From: Allacma fusca
Lineage: Eukaryota > Arthropoda > Collembola > Symphypleona > Sminthuridae
Assembly: GCA_947179485.1 (NCBI GenBank)
Contig: OX359250.1
Location: 12,754,539 to 12,818,538 of the forward strand
Reading direction: 5' to 3'
DNA: 64,000 bases
A program made the translations under genes and the position numbers. Positions 47,719 through 63,403 of the stretch are shown here, piece by piece. The notes beneath the pieces are model-generated. The model ran no database searches and was not told the origin of the DNA. It saw only the letters and a list, made by a program, of their open reading frames with translations. The first letter of the stretch is position 1, and every line of letters begins with the position of its first letter.

Positions 47719-50700
47719 CTTAGACGCTATTTCCTCTGAAGAGCCTATGTTAATAAAAAGGAATTAAGTTATAAAATTCATATTTAGCTTACGATAGAGA
47801 ATGTAGAGAAATCCACATATTTGACTCAGAATAACTACCAAATACTTATATTTAAAGGTTTTGAACATCACGGAATTTACTGCCACCCTATAAAGGTACT
47901 CAGATAATTTCAGCAGATCCCAAAGTCTAACTTTATCTCCTCTAACACAGCCTACCATAATATTGATATCTACTCATTGTATTTATTACAAATTTCCCTA
48001 GAATTTGTCACTATCATAAAAACAATCAATAAACCGTTGCGTACTATTACCCAGGCTCTTCTTCCTAAATGTAACAGTGGTGCAGAGAATGATGGGGGTT
48101 GTATTCACAGTTTATTATTGACTATTAAAATAAAATACTCCAGACTGACTTCAGCTCAAAATATCGTTACCCCAAAGTCTTTCACTATACTTTGTATACA
48201 TTTTACAAGGTCAATTATTTATAACCATTCGCATTTCGCATGTGCATGATGCAGTGCTAATGTAACTTCAGAATTCAAACGGAATATTGTCACCGTCACC
48301 AATCTTCAATAATTATTATTCTTCAAATTCTTGAGAAAGTGGTTTCTCTATCAATCTTTACGCAAATTATTTGAAACCCGACTGTCTATTAAAGGTACCT
48401 TGGTAACCAGGGGAGAAAATAAGGCCGGGAAGAAAATCCACACGGAAATCTCCCCAATAATTGAATTTTTACTCACAATCTGAGAGAATGAATACGAACG
48501 AATATATGTGAAAGAATATCACGACACAAGACACACCTTTAAGTAAATGTAAATTAATTAGGACCAATTATAAAGATGAGTGTTCTCTTTACTAACAACT
48601 ACGAATACTTCAACTCTTTTGTATGGGATCATTAATCTCTTTAAAAAAAAGCTGCGAGAACTTTTTCCAACTCTTGTGCGTCAGTACTTACGTAACATTT
48701 GAGATGAGTAGAAGAGATGGGAAATTATGCAATGCACGTGGAATATGATGGATATCTACATGTAAAATATTGCATCTACTAGAAGTACATAAGGATCGAT
48801 ATTTCGAGTCGATTGAAAGACGATGCAGAAAAAGGAAGAAACAATGAAAAAAATGGCGGTACACGAGTGGCGTGTGTGCATGCGGCGGAGGCTTTAAGAG
48901 AAGTGTCTTTGTTCACAGAATCTTCTTGTCCACGGAACCAGGGAGCGCTCATGGAACTCGCCTAATTTTTTTTATTATGGCCTATATCTGTAGTTGTCAA
49001 TACTAGAACCTAAAACTCACTTTAAATATCAATGTGTCCCAGTACTCCCAGTGCTTATAAAGTAAAAATAAAGCGTCTTGTTATTAAAGAATCAAAAATA
49101 TAATGAAAAAACCCAGAAAGTATAATAATCCTAAGTACAATGCATAATTATTATTTTACATTAATATTTGTATGTACATGAAGGAATGCTAACGCCCGAG
49201 AAACTCCTAAACATGACGGAAACTTAATATGAGACAGAGAATAAATTGTATTTTTTTGTACAAAGCCCTTTTTGCATATAGTTGTTTTAATTGCGTGTGT
49301 AAAGTCAATGTTCACAATCAGTACATGTTACTGTTACTGTACATATATTGTGGAGGTATATCTGAGGTATTTCTATGTTATGGCATATATATGGCATAAT
49401 AAAAGGGATAATAAACCTCGTTCGTGGCAACAAAAGAGGGATTTGAGGTTTAAAGAGATACAGATCTTAAAACGCTGGTGCCCTTATCATAGCTAGTGAA
49501 TGATTCATCAGTGTAAATGGATTTGGATTCACTTTAGTTTGTAGGTGGAACGCGTGGAAGTTATCGTATGAAATGTATATATGTACTTACAGCCTACAGC
49601 TGTAGCCACTCCTTTCTCATTTTCATAGTAAAGTTGAGAGTAAAATTAACTTTCTCTTTTATTTCCTGGAATTGGTTGTGGCTAAGTATGTGGTAGGAAA
49701 TATGTATGGAGAGTTTTCAATGTGGGACAAGTGTGTGTTAAAATGAATTTTTGTAAATCTTCAAGCAATTTTCATGTAATTGATGGTAACAGGAAATTAC
49801 GTCCCTAAATCTTTACTTTCACAAAGTCGGCAGCCATCTATGTACATATTTATAATTTGATGGATAACTACAGGATGAACTGTATTATAGTCAAGTAATT
49901 TGTTTCTGGTTTTGTATTAGTGTGGTCGTAAATTAATGCTCCCGTTGCCTTTGACAATTCGTGTGGACGTAAAGTTAGCGATTGGGGGCATGAGAGACAG
50001 TAACTTGTGCAATGATGCTTTGGAATGAGGAGAAAACACAGAAAAAGCTACCTTATCTGTTTGATAATAGTTTTATTGCCTCTGTATCGACAAGATATAA
50101 GCATTCTAGTTATTTCAGACTATGTAAACTTATTGTTCGCAAGGGAGTTGGCAGACACATGTAAAAAAGTGAAACTAAATAAAATATTTCCTGCACCTCC
50201 TTAAAAGCATAATCAAATCTTTGGTACAACGACTTGTTCTGTACAATGCAAATAAGTACTGGATAAGTTTGGGAATTATTGATTAAGTAGGGAAGTATGG
50301 TAAAATAATATAACTACTGTCAACCGAAACCGAACCCTACGGTGAGCTATCCGAATCCTCCGAATCCAGGGGAAAATGTGGATGACGAGGAAGGTAGGGG
50401 TGTTGTGGTTGTGGTCGTTGTTGTGGTGGTTGTAGTTGTTGTTGTTGGCAAACATGCCGTTGGAGACAGGATCAGGACTGTTTTGCATACGGAAAATCGG
50501 AGAGAAATACAAACACATTGTAAGCACATATTCTGCACAGTATTCGGAGGGGGAGTCCATATTGTTCCTTGAATGCAATCAGCAGTAATAACTGGCACAA
50601 CAAAATCATGACTTATATAATTAACTCAATTGTATACTTCACTTCAGGAACGGTAACATTAGGCAAAATAAAATTATAATCTAAAAAAAAAAGATAAAAA

Positions 50701-52400
50701 TACCTTTCAGTAAGAATCCCTGAGCTGGATGAATTGGTAATAGATAAACTAGCACTAAAATAGTATGAAAGGAACTTCCACGACCGATGTTCTTAGTTAA
50801 GTTCATTTTCACTGAATATTTTGTAATGTTCAGATATTATTTTATCTCATTAAGACTATTCGTCCTCAAAGTTTGAAATACTACTGAAGTAGTTTGTTTG
50901 CCATTTGTACGTTTTGATCAAGTTTAACTTTAATGGCGGCAGTGATGGAAAATAGTAATTTTTTAATACAGGTCAAACATTTATTCATAATGATGTTATG
51001 CAACCTATTTAACACAGCAAGAGAACAAATATGTTCAAGCCGTATTTATACAATGCCTGTATCAGCACACTGATCCTGGTCTTCACGAGCCATTGTTGTC
51101 ACGTCCGTAATGTCAATCAACTGGAGTTCACATACAGTGAAGTGAACTGGTCTGATTGTCCCTCCATCCGAAATGGATTGCACAAAACTTGTTGTACAAA
51201 AGAAGTGAAACTCTCATGAAGCTTCCAGTCAGGGAAGTTAAGATTACGCAACTGATTAGGAATATTAGCTTAACAGAGGAAACATAGTCCTGTCATACTG
51301 TAACATACTCATCCCTACCTATTAGCTACCCATCTTACGCACTGTGGCGAAAGAAGTCCATGAATTCAGAAATGAAATTAAATCAACAATCAGCTTGAAA
51401 TGTGTAATATCTTGCAAATGTGTGGTAACTTACTGCAACCCTTTTTTAGATTTGAAACTCATCTTAATAATTTGAGCAGATTTAAAGATAGTTGTATTGT
51501 GCGAGATGCGTGACTACATGTGAGTACAACAATTTTGTGAAACGACAATAACTTTGACGTAAATTAATGATTGCATGACACAAATCCTGAATGTACTATG
51601 TAACAACTGTGTGCATCACAAAGAGAGTAGCTTCATCAAACATTTTCACAGCTAATATTAAAAATAAAACTTCCATTAAACACGATATATGTAGGTGTGT
51701 CGTGTCGTTTACTATGTGTAAAGTGAATTGTCAAAAATAACAGGAGATAGACGAGAATATCGTATCCAATTCTGAACAGAACGTAGACTTTATAAGGTTT
51801 GATGATTGACAATTTAGTTTTCAGTAGCTGGTTCCTCATTCCTGCAGATATAGCATACAGAAGATCAACGAATGTACTTTGCTGAAAACAAATAACCTGT
51901 AAAATACAAAGTTTAGAAAATAATTCGTGCATGTATACGAATGTATTCACGAAACTCAATAAGGTGACCAAAAAATACTCAACATAATTTAAAAACAGAC
52001 AACCCACGAATTTAAAGAATATAAGTTTTGATATATTTCAAAATATCTCAATAATACATACAATAATATCAATATAATTAAATCAAATCAATGGTAAAAA
52101 CACTAAAAACATTACTTCAAGGTGGAAGTCATGATGAAGTATTTTTCTACTACCTTAAATAGATGTCGATTTCAATCGCTAATGCTACTGAACTTCTGAC
52201 ATACAGATTTATTTTAAAACCCCACCTTATTCATTATCCTACTTTTAATGTGACGAATAGTGTAAATTCAAAGAGTAAACTTGCAAGAGAATATTACTCC
52301 TTGTACGTCTATATGATTGTAATTATTAAATAGGGTGGCGTAACTTCTTACAGGTAAAGCTGTCGCATTGTACTTTAAACCCTAAGATTTACAGCACATT
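47719..52400. other. Long intergenic stretch, no gene recognised
   Basis: About 4.7 kb. A GC-richer patch at 48850-48960 contains AAAATGGCGGT and could be a promoter or 5' leader, unproven. A GTT/GTG-rich simple repeat lies at 50398-50450. A 62-codon frame (51031-51219, plus) has a signal-like N-terminus but no support. Confidence 0.4.
51031..51219 (+). CDS. Possible small secreted cysteine-containing peptide (weak)
   Basis: A 62-codon frame starts with ATG and a hydrophobic segment (residues 9-20) ending in HCC. It has three further cysteines (43, 54, 55) and a TGA stop. The codon count is small and no splice context, homology or conserved motif could be assessed. It is listed only because its shape fits a secreted peptide; a chance frame is at least as likely. 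Confidence 0.15.
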   Translation: MFKPYLYNACISTLILVFTSHCCHVRNVNQLEFTYSEVNWSDCPSIRNGLHKTCCTKEVKLS

Positions 52401-52401
52401 T

Positions 52402-53736
<1,335 letters not shown>

Positions 53737-54080
53737 TTCAAACTGCTCCACAACCTACACACTCCAAATTTCAAACAAAACCATTAAGTCATCAACATTC
53801 AATCCATCCAATCCATCAGCACACAACGGCCACAATTAAAACACTACAATTTTTCCACGTCAAAAAACAAATCCAACCTACAGAGTAGTCCAATTCAAAA
53901 ATTCAATTTACAAAACAAAACCCTTTAAACAATCCCAATGCTCCCGACTTGGAATCACACGCATTCGTAAGCACATGTCTCTACGCACACTTCCTCCTCA
54001 ATCCTTTAATCCTCTCTTTAATTCAAAACTACAGGCTACTTACATAAATTAGAATTTAAAATCAACTCAAAAATCCTTAC

Positions 54081-54170
54081 CAGGTATAAATCTTCTCCCA
54101 AATTATTAAATTGTTTTTTAATTCTCGAATATAAACTTTCCTGTTCACAAGCACTAGTTCTTTTTCCTCC
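54081..54170 (-). other. Candidate upstream exon of METTL1 (5' UTR or in-frame extension)
   Basis: A 90-nt open segment is bounded by GCAGTTTCAG upstream and CTG/GTAAGG downstream. Joined to the acceptor GTGTGTAG at 53755-53756, it stays in frame with METTL1 (reading ...[20 protein letters not shown]). It lacks its own ATG. It is either a leader exon whose frame is open by chance or part of a longer N-terminus. Confidence 0.4.
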
Positions 54171-54345
54171 CTGAAACTGCAAATATCAGAATTTACACTA
54201 AATAAATATTCATATTTCACTTACTCAATACTTTATGTATTTATTCTGTAAAATCCATTCAGTCATTCATGAATCTGAATGTCTGATCTAAAGGCTCTGG
54301 GAACTGAAACCTGCCGCACAAAAATACAACATTGTAAACATGTGC

Positions 54346-54519
54346 TCATTTTTGAAATAGCCCTCTCTCCCTTGGAAGTGACACTCTGCGGCCAGTGGGA
54401 CTATTTCCAGGGTGGCCGAGACCCAGCACGGCTCCTCCCTTTGCTACAAATTGCTTCCTTGTCAGTCGCCTACGCAATGCTTGATTTTTCCTCGGTTGTC
54501 CTTGCCGCCTATAATCCAT
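54346..54519 (-). CDS. Hypothetical 57-residue basic protein (weak)
   Basis: ATG 54519 opens a 57-codon frame rich in Arg/Lys, with a Gly-rich centre (GGAVLGLGHPGNSPTGRR) and a TGA stop. It lies upstream of METTL1 on the same strand and could be a leader frame, a separate micro-gene or chance. The composition looks more protein-like than the surrounding AT-rich frames. Family not recognised. Confidence 0.25.
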   Translation of the reverse strand: MDYRRQGQPRKNQALRRRLTRKQFVAKGGAVLGLGHPGNSPTGRRVSLPRERGLFQK

Positions 54520-57500
54520 TAATTTTTGTTTCACCCAAAGGAGGTTTTAAGGTTATGCTCAAGTAATATAATTATATTACATTATTGGGACAATTGGGAG
54601 TACTAAGACCTTCTGAACTCGTTCCTTGTTGATTTTCCTGAGAACAACAATTTTTTGTGACTCTAAAACCCATAGTGTACTTGGGAGCAGCTCTGATTTG
54701 CAAAATTACAATTATTTGGAGCGGGGCTGTTATGGCATCAACACTCATTGATCTATTACTTTTTGGGTGTCTTCTTTTCATGTCCATATTTGACGCATTA
54801 AATAAAACCTTTCCGCCTCGGCATTGATGCTTACAATTAGTAGATATGAAATTACTTTCGATTGTAGCATTTCACATCCCGCGTGTGCTAAACAATTTGA
54901 CATACTGTCCCTATACCTTCACTGAAGATATCGTTTATTCACTAAAGAATAAAGCATATTGAGTCTGAAATCTTGGGATTCATAAGAAACCGGCAGATTT
55001 GGCAGAACTGGAAACATTTATCTAGGTCAATCCATAAGGTTACTGCAGTGGTCAAATGAGTACAGCAAAGTCGGGATCTTTTCTTCAGAAATAGAACGAG
55101 CGTTCCAGAGTCCCCCAAAAATGTGGGTCTAATTCACACCACGGCTGTCTTTCAAAATTACCCTTTTAGCGACTCATTTCCTGCAACTTGGACGGATTTT
55201 TGATGCCCTGAGAATTTATAGGACTCAGTGATCTCTGTATCTTTTAAACTTAAACCGTATTTGTACTTTCAAATGTAATCTCCGCGCTAATACATTTTTG
55301 AAGGTTTTTAGCAAAATTTTCCTCTTGACTGTAACAGATGTGAATATATTTGGTAGTTTGGTAGTAAGAAGCGTTTAGAAAGAAGCGTGATTTTTTCCGA
55401 TTTTTTCCCCAAGCATGCTTACATATGGGCCAGAGGGGGACCAAACAGAGTTGTGGCACCCCAACTTTATGCATCTTCCGTTTGAACACTTCCCAATGCC
55501 CGAGATATTTTAGAATGCACATGCATAAATACTTCTGCCACAATCATGACAAAATCATGACCCATCAGGTCATCATGTAAGCTCTGCGGTTCTGCGGGAA
55601 TCAGGACTTTCGGAGAGGTCGATTTCTTTTTTACAAACCACTGTTTACAGTCAAAAATGGCTAAGGTACATAGGGTGCCAAAACACCATTGTAACGCCGC
55701 CCCCTAGCTCATATAAGGAGGCGTAAAAAACATATTCATGTGTTTTAACAAATTCTTTTTAGATTTTCCCAAAATTCCAAATTTAAAAAAAAATCTGACT
55801 TGACTTCACTCCCTTGACCATTATCGAGTCTTTAAACGGACGGGTTGGACAATATTTTTTTAATTGAAAAAATATTTGCTGGAAGAGTTCCGAATATTTG
55901 TTTTTACCTTCCTTTCTTATATTAACAAGAGGGGAGGGACTCCAAAGGTTTGTTGGCACAATGTGTATGCATATCTACATCCAACCTTAAAAAATATGGG
56001 AATGTGACTCTCCGAGATGACTAAAAAACACATTGTGTGACTCACCTCAACCTAAACTGCGGCTATGAATGAAATTAGACTTTTACAGCCAAAATTATAT
56101 AATTTAGAATATACATAAATACACTCCACAGTACGAAAGAAAAAAATTCATCAATGCTGATAAGAGTCAAATGTCTTTCTTCCCTGATTAAAAATTTTCC
56201 TGTCCATTCATTCACTATCAGGGAAATCAAAGACTACTGACCCTCTTGTTCTCTGTCCTTGTTCAAGTTTACTTGTTTTAAAGTTTAATGAGGCAAATTC
56301 GAGCGCATCGGATCAGAGTATTTGTTATTTTTTATTTGAGAAAAAGTCTTGGAAAGGACCTTTCGCCGTGCTTAAAATATCAGCTGGGGAGATCTTAATG
56401 GGTGAAGGCGTCATGAGCATTTTGACCTCTTTCTAAAACCTTCTCTCTATATTCTCTCTATTATGAAGTCCCAGCTTTGCTATTTTCCTTTTAACTTCTA
56501 ACTCATCCATAGCTCTAAATGCTTCATTGAGGCTCGACTTCAAAGTCTTACCAACTATCACTTTGCCAAATAAGGAAGCAAAAATCATGAAGTGTCTATA
56601 TACTTCAATTCTCACACACATTATTCTACAGTTGTTGTTATTGCTCTTTGCAGCAGTAGCTCACCTATATGCTATATTTGAGCCCATAAGATAAATCCGA
56701 TTTTAGCCATTGGATTTCCCAAGAATGAATTCCATTCCAATTTGTTTTTCTCCAAGTCCTACAGAAGAGATACTAGATACACGCTAATCCCTCTCTGATA
56801 AATTATGACTTGCTGAAACAATACTCCTCGCTGATATGTCAACTCACACTTGGTTCGGCCGGCACTAAATATTTGAGCGGCACGTTGTGGATGCTGTCAT
56901 GTATAAAAAAAATTCTTCCCGTCGCTTATGACCTCATTGTCAGTTATAGACCTTGTTATTCCATTGGATGCATTTCACAATCAGTTGTGGTTCTCTCTCA
57001 GATGTGATACCATATAGAGTTGTGGGCTACAACAATCCACTGTCTGAGCTGTCATAAGAACTCCTACACACGTAGGCGAGTTGAACGAGTGGAGATGGTT
57101 TAAGTTTTAAATTACAGCTATATACACGGAAAAATCCTATATGTATATGTATACTTATTGATACTAGACCTTCTTCATCCCATTACACTACTATACACAC
57201 CATTGTCCTGTAATTTTTTTTTCACAGTTCATGAAGCCCTCTGTACTCTGTAGTAAGTACACACACACACACACACACATTGTAGACAATGTGTATACGT
57301 AATGCTATTAACTGTATAGTGTTAAAAGCCCAAAAGGCCCAAGTTAAAAAATGTGGGTGGCTATTTCGTTCCTTTAGGTTGAAGTCTGAAAATTTTTCCT
57401 CCGCACATGTTCACTTTTTATGCATTCCATCAACGAGCATCTCAAATGCTCCTGGAAATTTAACTGCAAAGAAATACGTCTGTAAAAGATATGGGTGACA

Positions 57501-58417
57501 ACAAAAGGACTGCTCGAGTGCGCTAAAAATAACTGCAGAGTATAGACCCTAATTCCAGGAAAAAAAAAGAACCTGCAATAAAAAAATCTATGTATCTCCT
57601 TATTTCCATCCCCCATATATTATATTATACACACACAAGTTAATTTTTATGTCGTTTTTATGCATGCGCTGGAAGGAAATCCATGGAATATGTAGGCCTC
57701 GCCTCATACATGAGCTTTTTAGGGACGGGACGTTTTGTTCAAGCCATCAACATCAAGGGAATAAAAAAAAATTCTATGCAGGTATATACGTATATGACAT
57801 TGGAGTATATACAGCCACAGCCACAGTCACAGAGAACACTGGTACTTTGTCCGTTGGTACTTACTTACTTGCTTCATGCAGAGCTACGAGAGCCAAATTA
57901 TTCTCAGGAACCGTTCACATTCAACGATCCAACTTAAATGGTTTTTGGGGTTTGGAGGGGTATAATTTCAAAGTAAAGTTCCCTTCGCCCCTACAAATCT
58001 GACGGAAGGGTGAGCCGTATATAGGTATACGGGAGGGACTGTATATAGACGACAGTGGAGGAAGTAGGTATAGCGGTAGCGGGAAGGCCGGCGGTCGGGA
58101 ATGGACTGACTGGTGGGGTGAGTTGGGAGTGTGAGGAGTGTTGCTTTGCTGGCGGAGGTGCCGGGACTCTGTGATTGGGTGTGAGGACAGTGGGTCTTGA
58201 GATAGTATGTGAAGGAGCCCTGGGTTATTGTGGAGCTCCTCTGCTACTGCTACTCTACTATACCGCCGCACCCGAGGAGAGCCAAGCCCTGTCTTTATAC
58301 GTCACGTCCTTGCGTTGGATACATGAACGCGGAGTCGAGGAGTTAAACCGTCATATTCTCCTGAGCGTCGAAGGAAGCAGGACCTTTGTGGAGTTCTCTC
58401 TTGGAAAAAGACATTTG
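54520..58417. other. Intergenic DNA with a CA microsatellite
   Basis: No convincing exon was seen. A (AC)n tract of about 20 bp lies at 57259-57279. Composition becomes GC-richer from 58000, approaching the beta-tubulin promoter. Confidence 0.45.
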
Positions 58418-58423
58418 TCAGTT
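58418..58423 (+). promoter_or_regulatory. Possible initiator (TCAGTT) of the beta-tubulin gene
   Basis: TCAGTT matches the arthropod initiator consensus and lies about 90 nt upstream of the tubulin ATG. No TATA box sits about 30 bp upstream. This is an inference from position and motif only. Confidence 0.35.
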
Positions 58424-58506
58424 CAGACTTGAAGAGCGACCGGGACTCCGGAAATTAAAAATTTTGGAACGTCATTTTAAAGTGCGCTATTGAGTAATAA
58501 TCCAAA

Positions 58507-60208
<1,702 letters not shown>

Positions 60209-61642
60209 ACTTTTTTTTTCAAAGTGAGATTGCAATTTATTTTTCAGCACTCTTTAGTATGTACATATGTACTGACACAACGAACTTTTTTGTTCTTATG
60301 TTCATGGTTAATTATGATTTCTTGTGTTGGAAACAAACAATAATTTTTATTTTGTTTTTTTTTCTCTTTCAGATTCGACAGAATTAAAGCACTTTACTGC
60401 AGCCACATTTTTTCCGCAAGTATTTATATTTGTAAAGAAAGCTCTACTTAACATTTTTACGTATATTTTGTGTTTTTCAATACATTTTCTAATTTTAAAA
60501 CGTTTTGCTAATCATGTCATTGTGAGTGCTTTTGCATTGTCGATTTAAGAATGCAAGCAAACATTTTCATTCACATCTTTCTACACATTGGTGTATTCAG
60601 ATTAAAGCCGAAAATTTAGTTTTCATACCTACTACATAAAATGCTCACTTGTCATTTATTCCATTTTCCATGATTCATCTCATACTCAGCATGCATGCGC
60701 GTGATCCAATTGGTCAGATGATTTCTCCGGAATAACTTTATGCCAAAACTTTCTCAAGGCCAATTACTCGGACGCAAGGTAGTAATAGGAATTGGTTACT
60801 GGTTGCTCCAAGGTCAAGCAAATAATAATAGCTTTTTCAATTTACTCCGCATGACTATGTAAGTAATGCACCCACATGAAACTAGCAAAAGCAGCTCTTA
60901 CTATTTCTACGGTACGACAGCTTGCTGCACTTGAACAAACCTAAATGGGAAAAAAATTATTAATTTTTAGGATGCATCATAAATATGATCCATTAAAAGT
61001 AATAGTTTTACTACTATTGTGCAGTCTAAAAACAGCAAGTATAGTGAAAAATCTCACGATACCCTAACTCGACAATTCCCACTCCCATATAAGGTTTTCC
61101 ATGTATCTGGACATTGTTTTTTACCTTTTAAAATACATAGTTTAGAAATGTAATTATTTTCTAATTAGATTCCTTTACGTGGGTTCTTTCACCTAACTTT
61201 GCAATCGTACTTCCTGGAGAAACATGAGTAAAGAACTGCTGTATTTGGAATATTAAAAAGGTACGATTGGCTAGAAATGCAAGCGAGCGTAGGTTCTCCT
61301 CGTGTAATGTTTAAGTGAACTGTATACATTTTATTTTTTATCTTGAGTAAAAAAGAGGAGCCAATCGTAACTTGTATAAATATATATATTTAGAAATATT
61401 CATCCTAGCAGTGCGCACGAATGCATTCCAGAAGAGAAAGTATGCTGTCTGGCGTTACCAGAAGAAAATTCATATAATTTACGCAAAACGTGCAAAGGGC
61501 TGGAAACTCTCTTTCCCATCCTCTTGAAACGCAATGTCAATGTCATGCTTATCCTCCTGTCTACTTACATATGTAGCTTTTTGTTGGCTTACAGCCAATT
61601 TTGAGGCTTCAGTAGCCTCACGTTTGAGATTGAGACTAATAA
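60209..61642. other. 3' flank of beta-tubulin and intergenic DNA
   Basis: AT-rich, with no gene recognised. A canonical AATAAA near the tubulin stop was not seen. Confidence 0.4.
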
Positions 61643-61798
61643 GGGTGGTATTCAAGTTGCTTGACTCACCAATTTTTGAGTGTGAGTGGCGATATGGTAT
61701 TTATTTGGTATTACCAAATAAATACCAAATCTCCACTCACACTCAAAAAAGAGTTGAATGTGGATTTGAGTGTAAGTGAAGCAACTTGAATATCACCC
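61643..61798. mobile_element. PIF/Harbinger-like MITE (156 bp)
   Basis: The left end GGGTGGTATTCAAGTTGCTT and the complement of the right end (GGGTGATATTCAAGTTGCTT) are flanked by TAA (61640-61642 and 61799-61801). The inner parts are also complementary (GAGTGTGAGTGG with CCACTCACACTC), so nearly the whole element folds back on itself. Confidence 0.8.
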
Positions 61799-61990
61799 TA
61801 AGCCAAAAAAAGTATTCCAATTTCTTTAAGGCATGATGAGTCATGGTCATGGTCACCAACCACTAATGCAACAGTACCAGGCTCATAGATTGTTTAGCGT
61901 ACCATATCTATATATGTCTTGAGGTACTAGGATGAGTTCATCGCTCGCTTGGTCAACAATGGTAGCTATTGATGAATGACAATGTCCATT

Positions 61991-62183
61991 TTGTTATTAT
62001 ACCGAACGGAAGCCTTTCCTGCAGGTTTGTAAGTAGTCAAGGAGTAATTTACTTTTAGAAAGAAGATGTACATACATACTGTTAATTACAATGCCCCATG
62101 TTGTTATTATACCGAACGGAAGCCTAGCCCTGCAGTTTGGAAGTCAGGTTAATTTACTTTTAGCCAGATATACTGTTAATTTG
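61991..62183. repeat. Diverged ~110-bp direct duplication
   Basis: TTGTTATTATACCGAACGGA begins at 61991 and again at 62101. Both copies continue with AGCCT, a CTGCAG region, AATTTACTTTTAG and ATACTGTTAATT. The second copy carries small deletions. Confidence 0.75.
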
Positions 62184-62441
62184 GGTTACCAATTACCAAC
62201 AATGTCCAGTTAGAGGTTTGGTGAGATTATATATATATAATGGAGAGGAGCAGTCACCGAGTCATTGTGATTATTTTCCTGACACTGCTTATACGGGAAA
62301 TTCGCTGTCATGAGTACGAAAATTAATGAGGACTAAGGAAATTCTATAGACTCAAGACTTTGCCAGATTCAAGGAGAATACTCGCCGTATTTCATCAAAG
62401 GCAAAACAGTTTTTCTTTTCTGACGCTCAAAATTGGTTTCC

Positions 62442-63238
62442 ATGATGCATCCTGCATTGCAAATGAAGCATCTTATTATCCCCAACTTGGTGCTAATAGT
62501 GCTGAACCTAATCAAACCAATTGTAAGTGAAAGGCTGAATTCGCATAGCTCATTTGGAAAATAATTGCCTGAACAGCATTAAAAGTAATTACATTATGTA
62601 CATTATCAGTCTCTTTCATATCTTTGCAGGACAACGCCAATGAAACCATACCTACGGGATTTAGACAAGGACGATGGGGAATGTTTTTCACCTACGAGCC
62701 GATATGCACCCTTGCGTGTAGAAAGAATGGGAAATTTTCTGGAAGGATGTATGGTGGCGTTTGCCGGTGCTACTGTCCAAGGGTAAGGCTGCATTTTAAA
62801 AGTTAGTAATGCTTTGAAAGTGGATATTATCATCATGAATTTTGACAGAGTGAAAAACTTCCTTGCACCGGTACATACCCATCATGTGAAAGACTGTGCC
62901 GACAAAATGCCTATGACTACGGAGGTGACTGTTTGGACGACACGACTTGCTACTGCTATTGCACAGTAAGACAACGGCAAGCACCGAATGGAACTGAACC
63001 TTCTACTACTGGGGCCCCTTGCTCTCCAAATTCAACACCACCATCAGGGTCGGGTTCAGCAAATGCCCCTTCACCTGGTTCACTTGGTCAAACCAGAACA
63101 GGGATTAAATCAAGCAAAAAGTCATCTCGTCGAAGACATAATTCTACAAAACGTCACAAAATTCAGGATATAGAACTACATCAAAAAATGACAACAGAGA
63201 CCCCCGAAGTCCAAAACGCTAAACCTGACATTATTTAG
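62442..63238 (+). CDS. Secreted two-module cysteine-rich protein, defensin-like spacing
   Basis: Three exons (62442-62522, 62630-62782, 62849-63238) join in phase, giving 207 residues, or 200 from the second in-frame Met at 62463, which starts a cleaner signal peptide (MKHLIIPNLVLIVLNLIKPI). Module 1 (exon 2) has C-x3-C-x14-C-x-C-x-C with GGVC before the CxCxC. Module 2 (exon 3) has C-x6-C-x3-C-x10-C-x5-C-x-C-x-C, with GGDC. The CxxxC...GGxC...CxC pattern is that of CSab defensins, inferred from spacing only. A long Ser/Pro/Gly/Thr tail ends in a basic patch (KKSSRRRHNSTKRHK). A strong donor-like GTAAGA at 62966 right after module 2 could give a form lacking this tail. The family was not recognised; antimicrobial or toxin-like roles are speculative. 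Confidence 0.75.
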
Positions 63239-63276
63239 TCTAGATTAGATATCACTGTATACTAATTAGTGGTACC

Positions 63277-63395
63277 CACAGATGGGCGGTCAGATATTTT
63301 TGTGGCCATAAAGACAGCATTGTAACACAGATTTTTACTGCAAGGGTCGAAAGTCCATCAGTAAAAAAACAATTATCTCTGACCGCCCATCTGTG
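63277..63395. mobile_element. Small hAT-like MITE (119 bp)
   Basis: The ends CACAGATGGGCGGTCAGA and the exact inverted complement at the right are flanked by GTGGTACC (63269-63276) and GTGGTATC (63396-63403), a 7/8-matching 8-bp duplication. It lies in the 3' flank of the cysteine-rich gene and may be part of its 3' UTR. Confidence 0.7.
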
Positions 63396-63403
63396 GTGGT
63401 ATC

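Noticed and set aside
53737..53751. Start of METTL1 at 53751
   Set aside because: That codon is GTG; the first ATG in frame is 53736.
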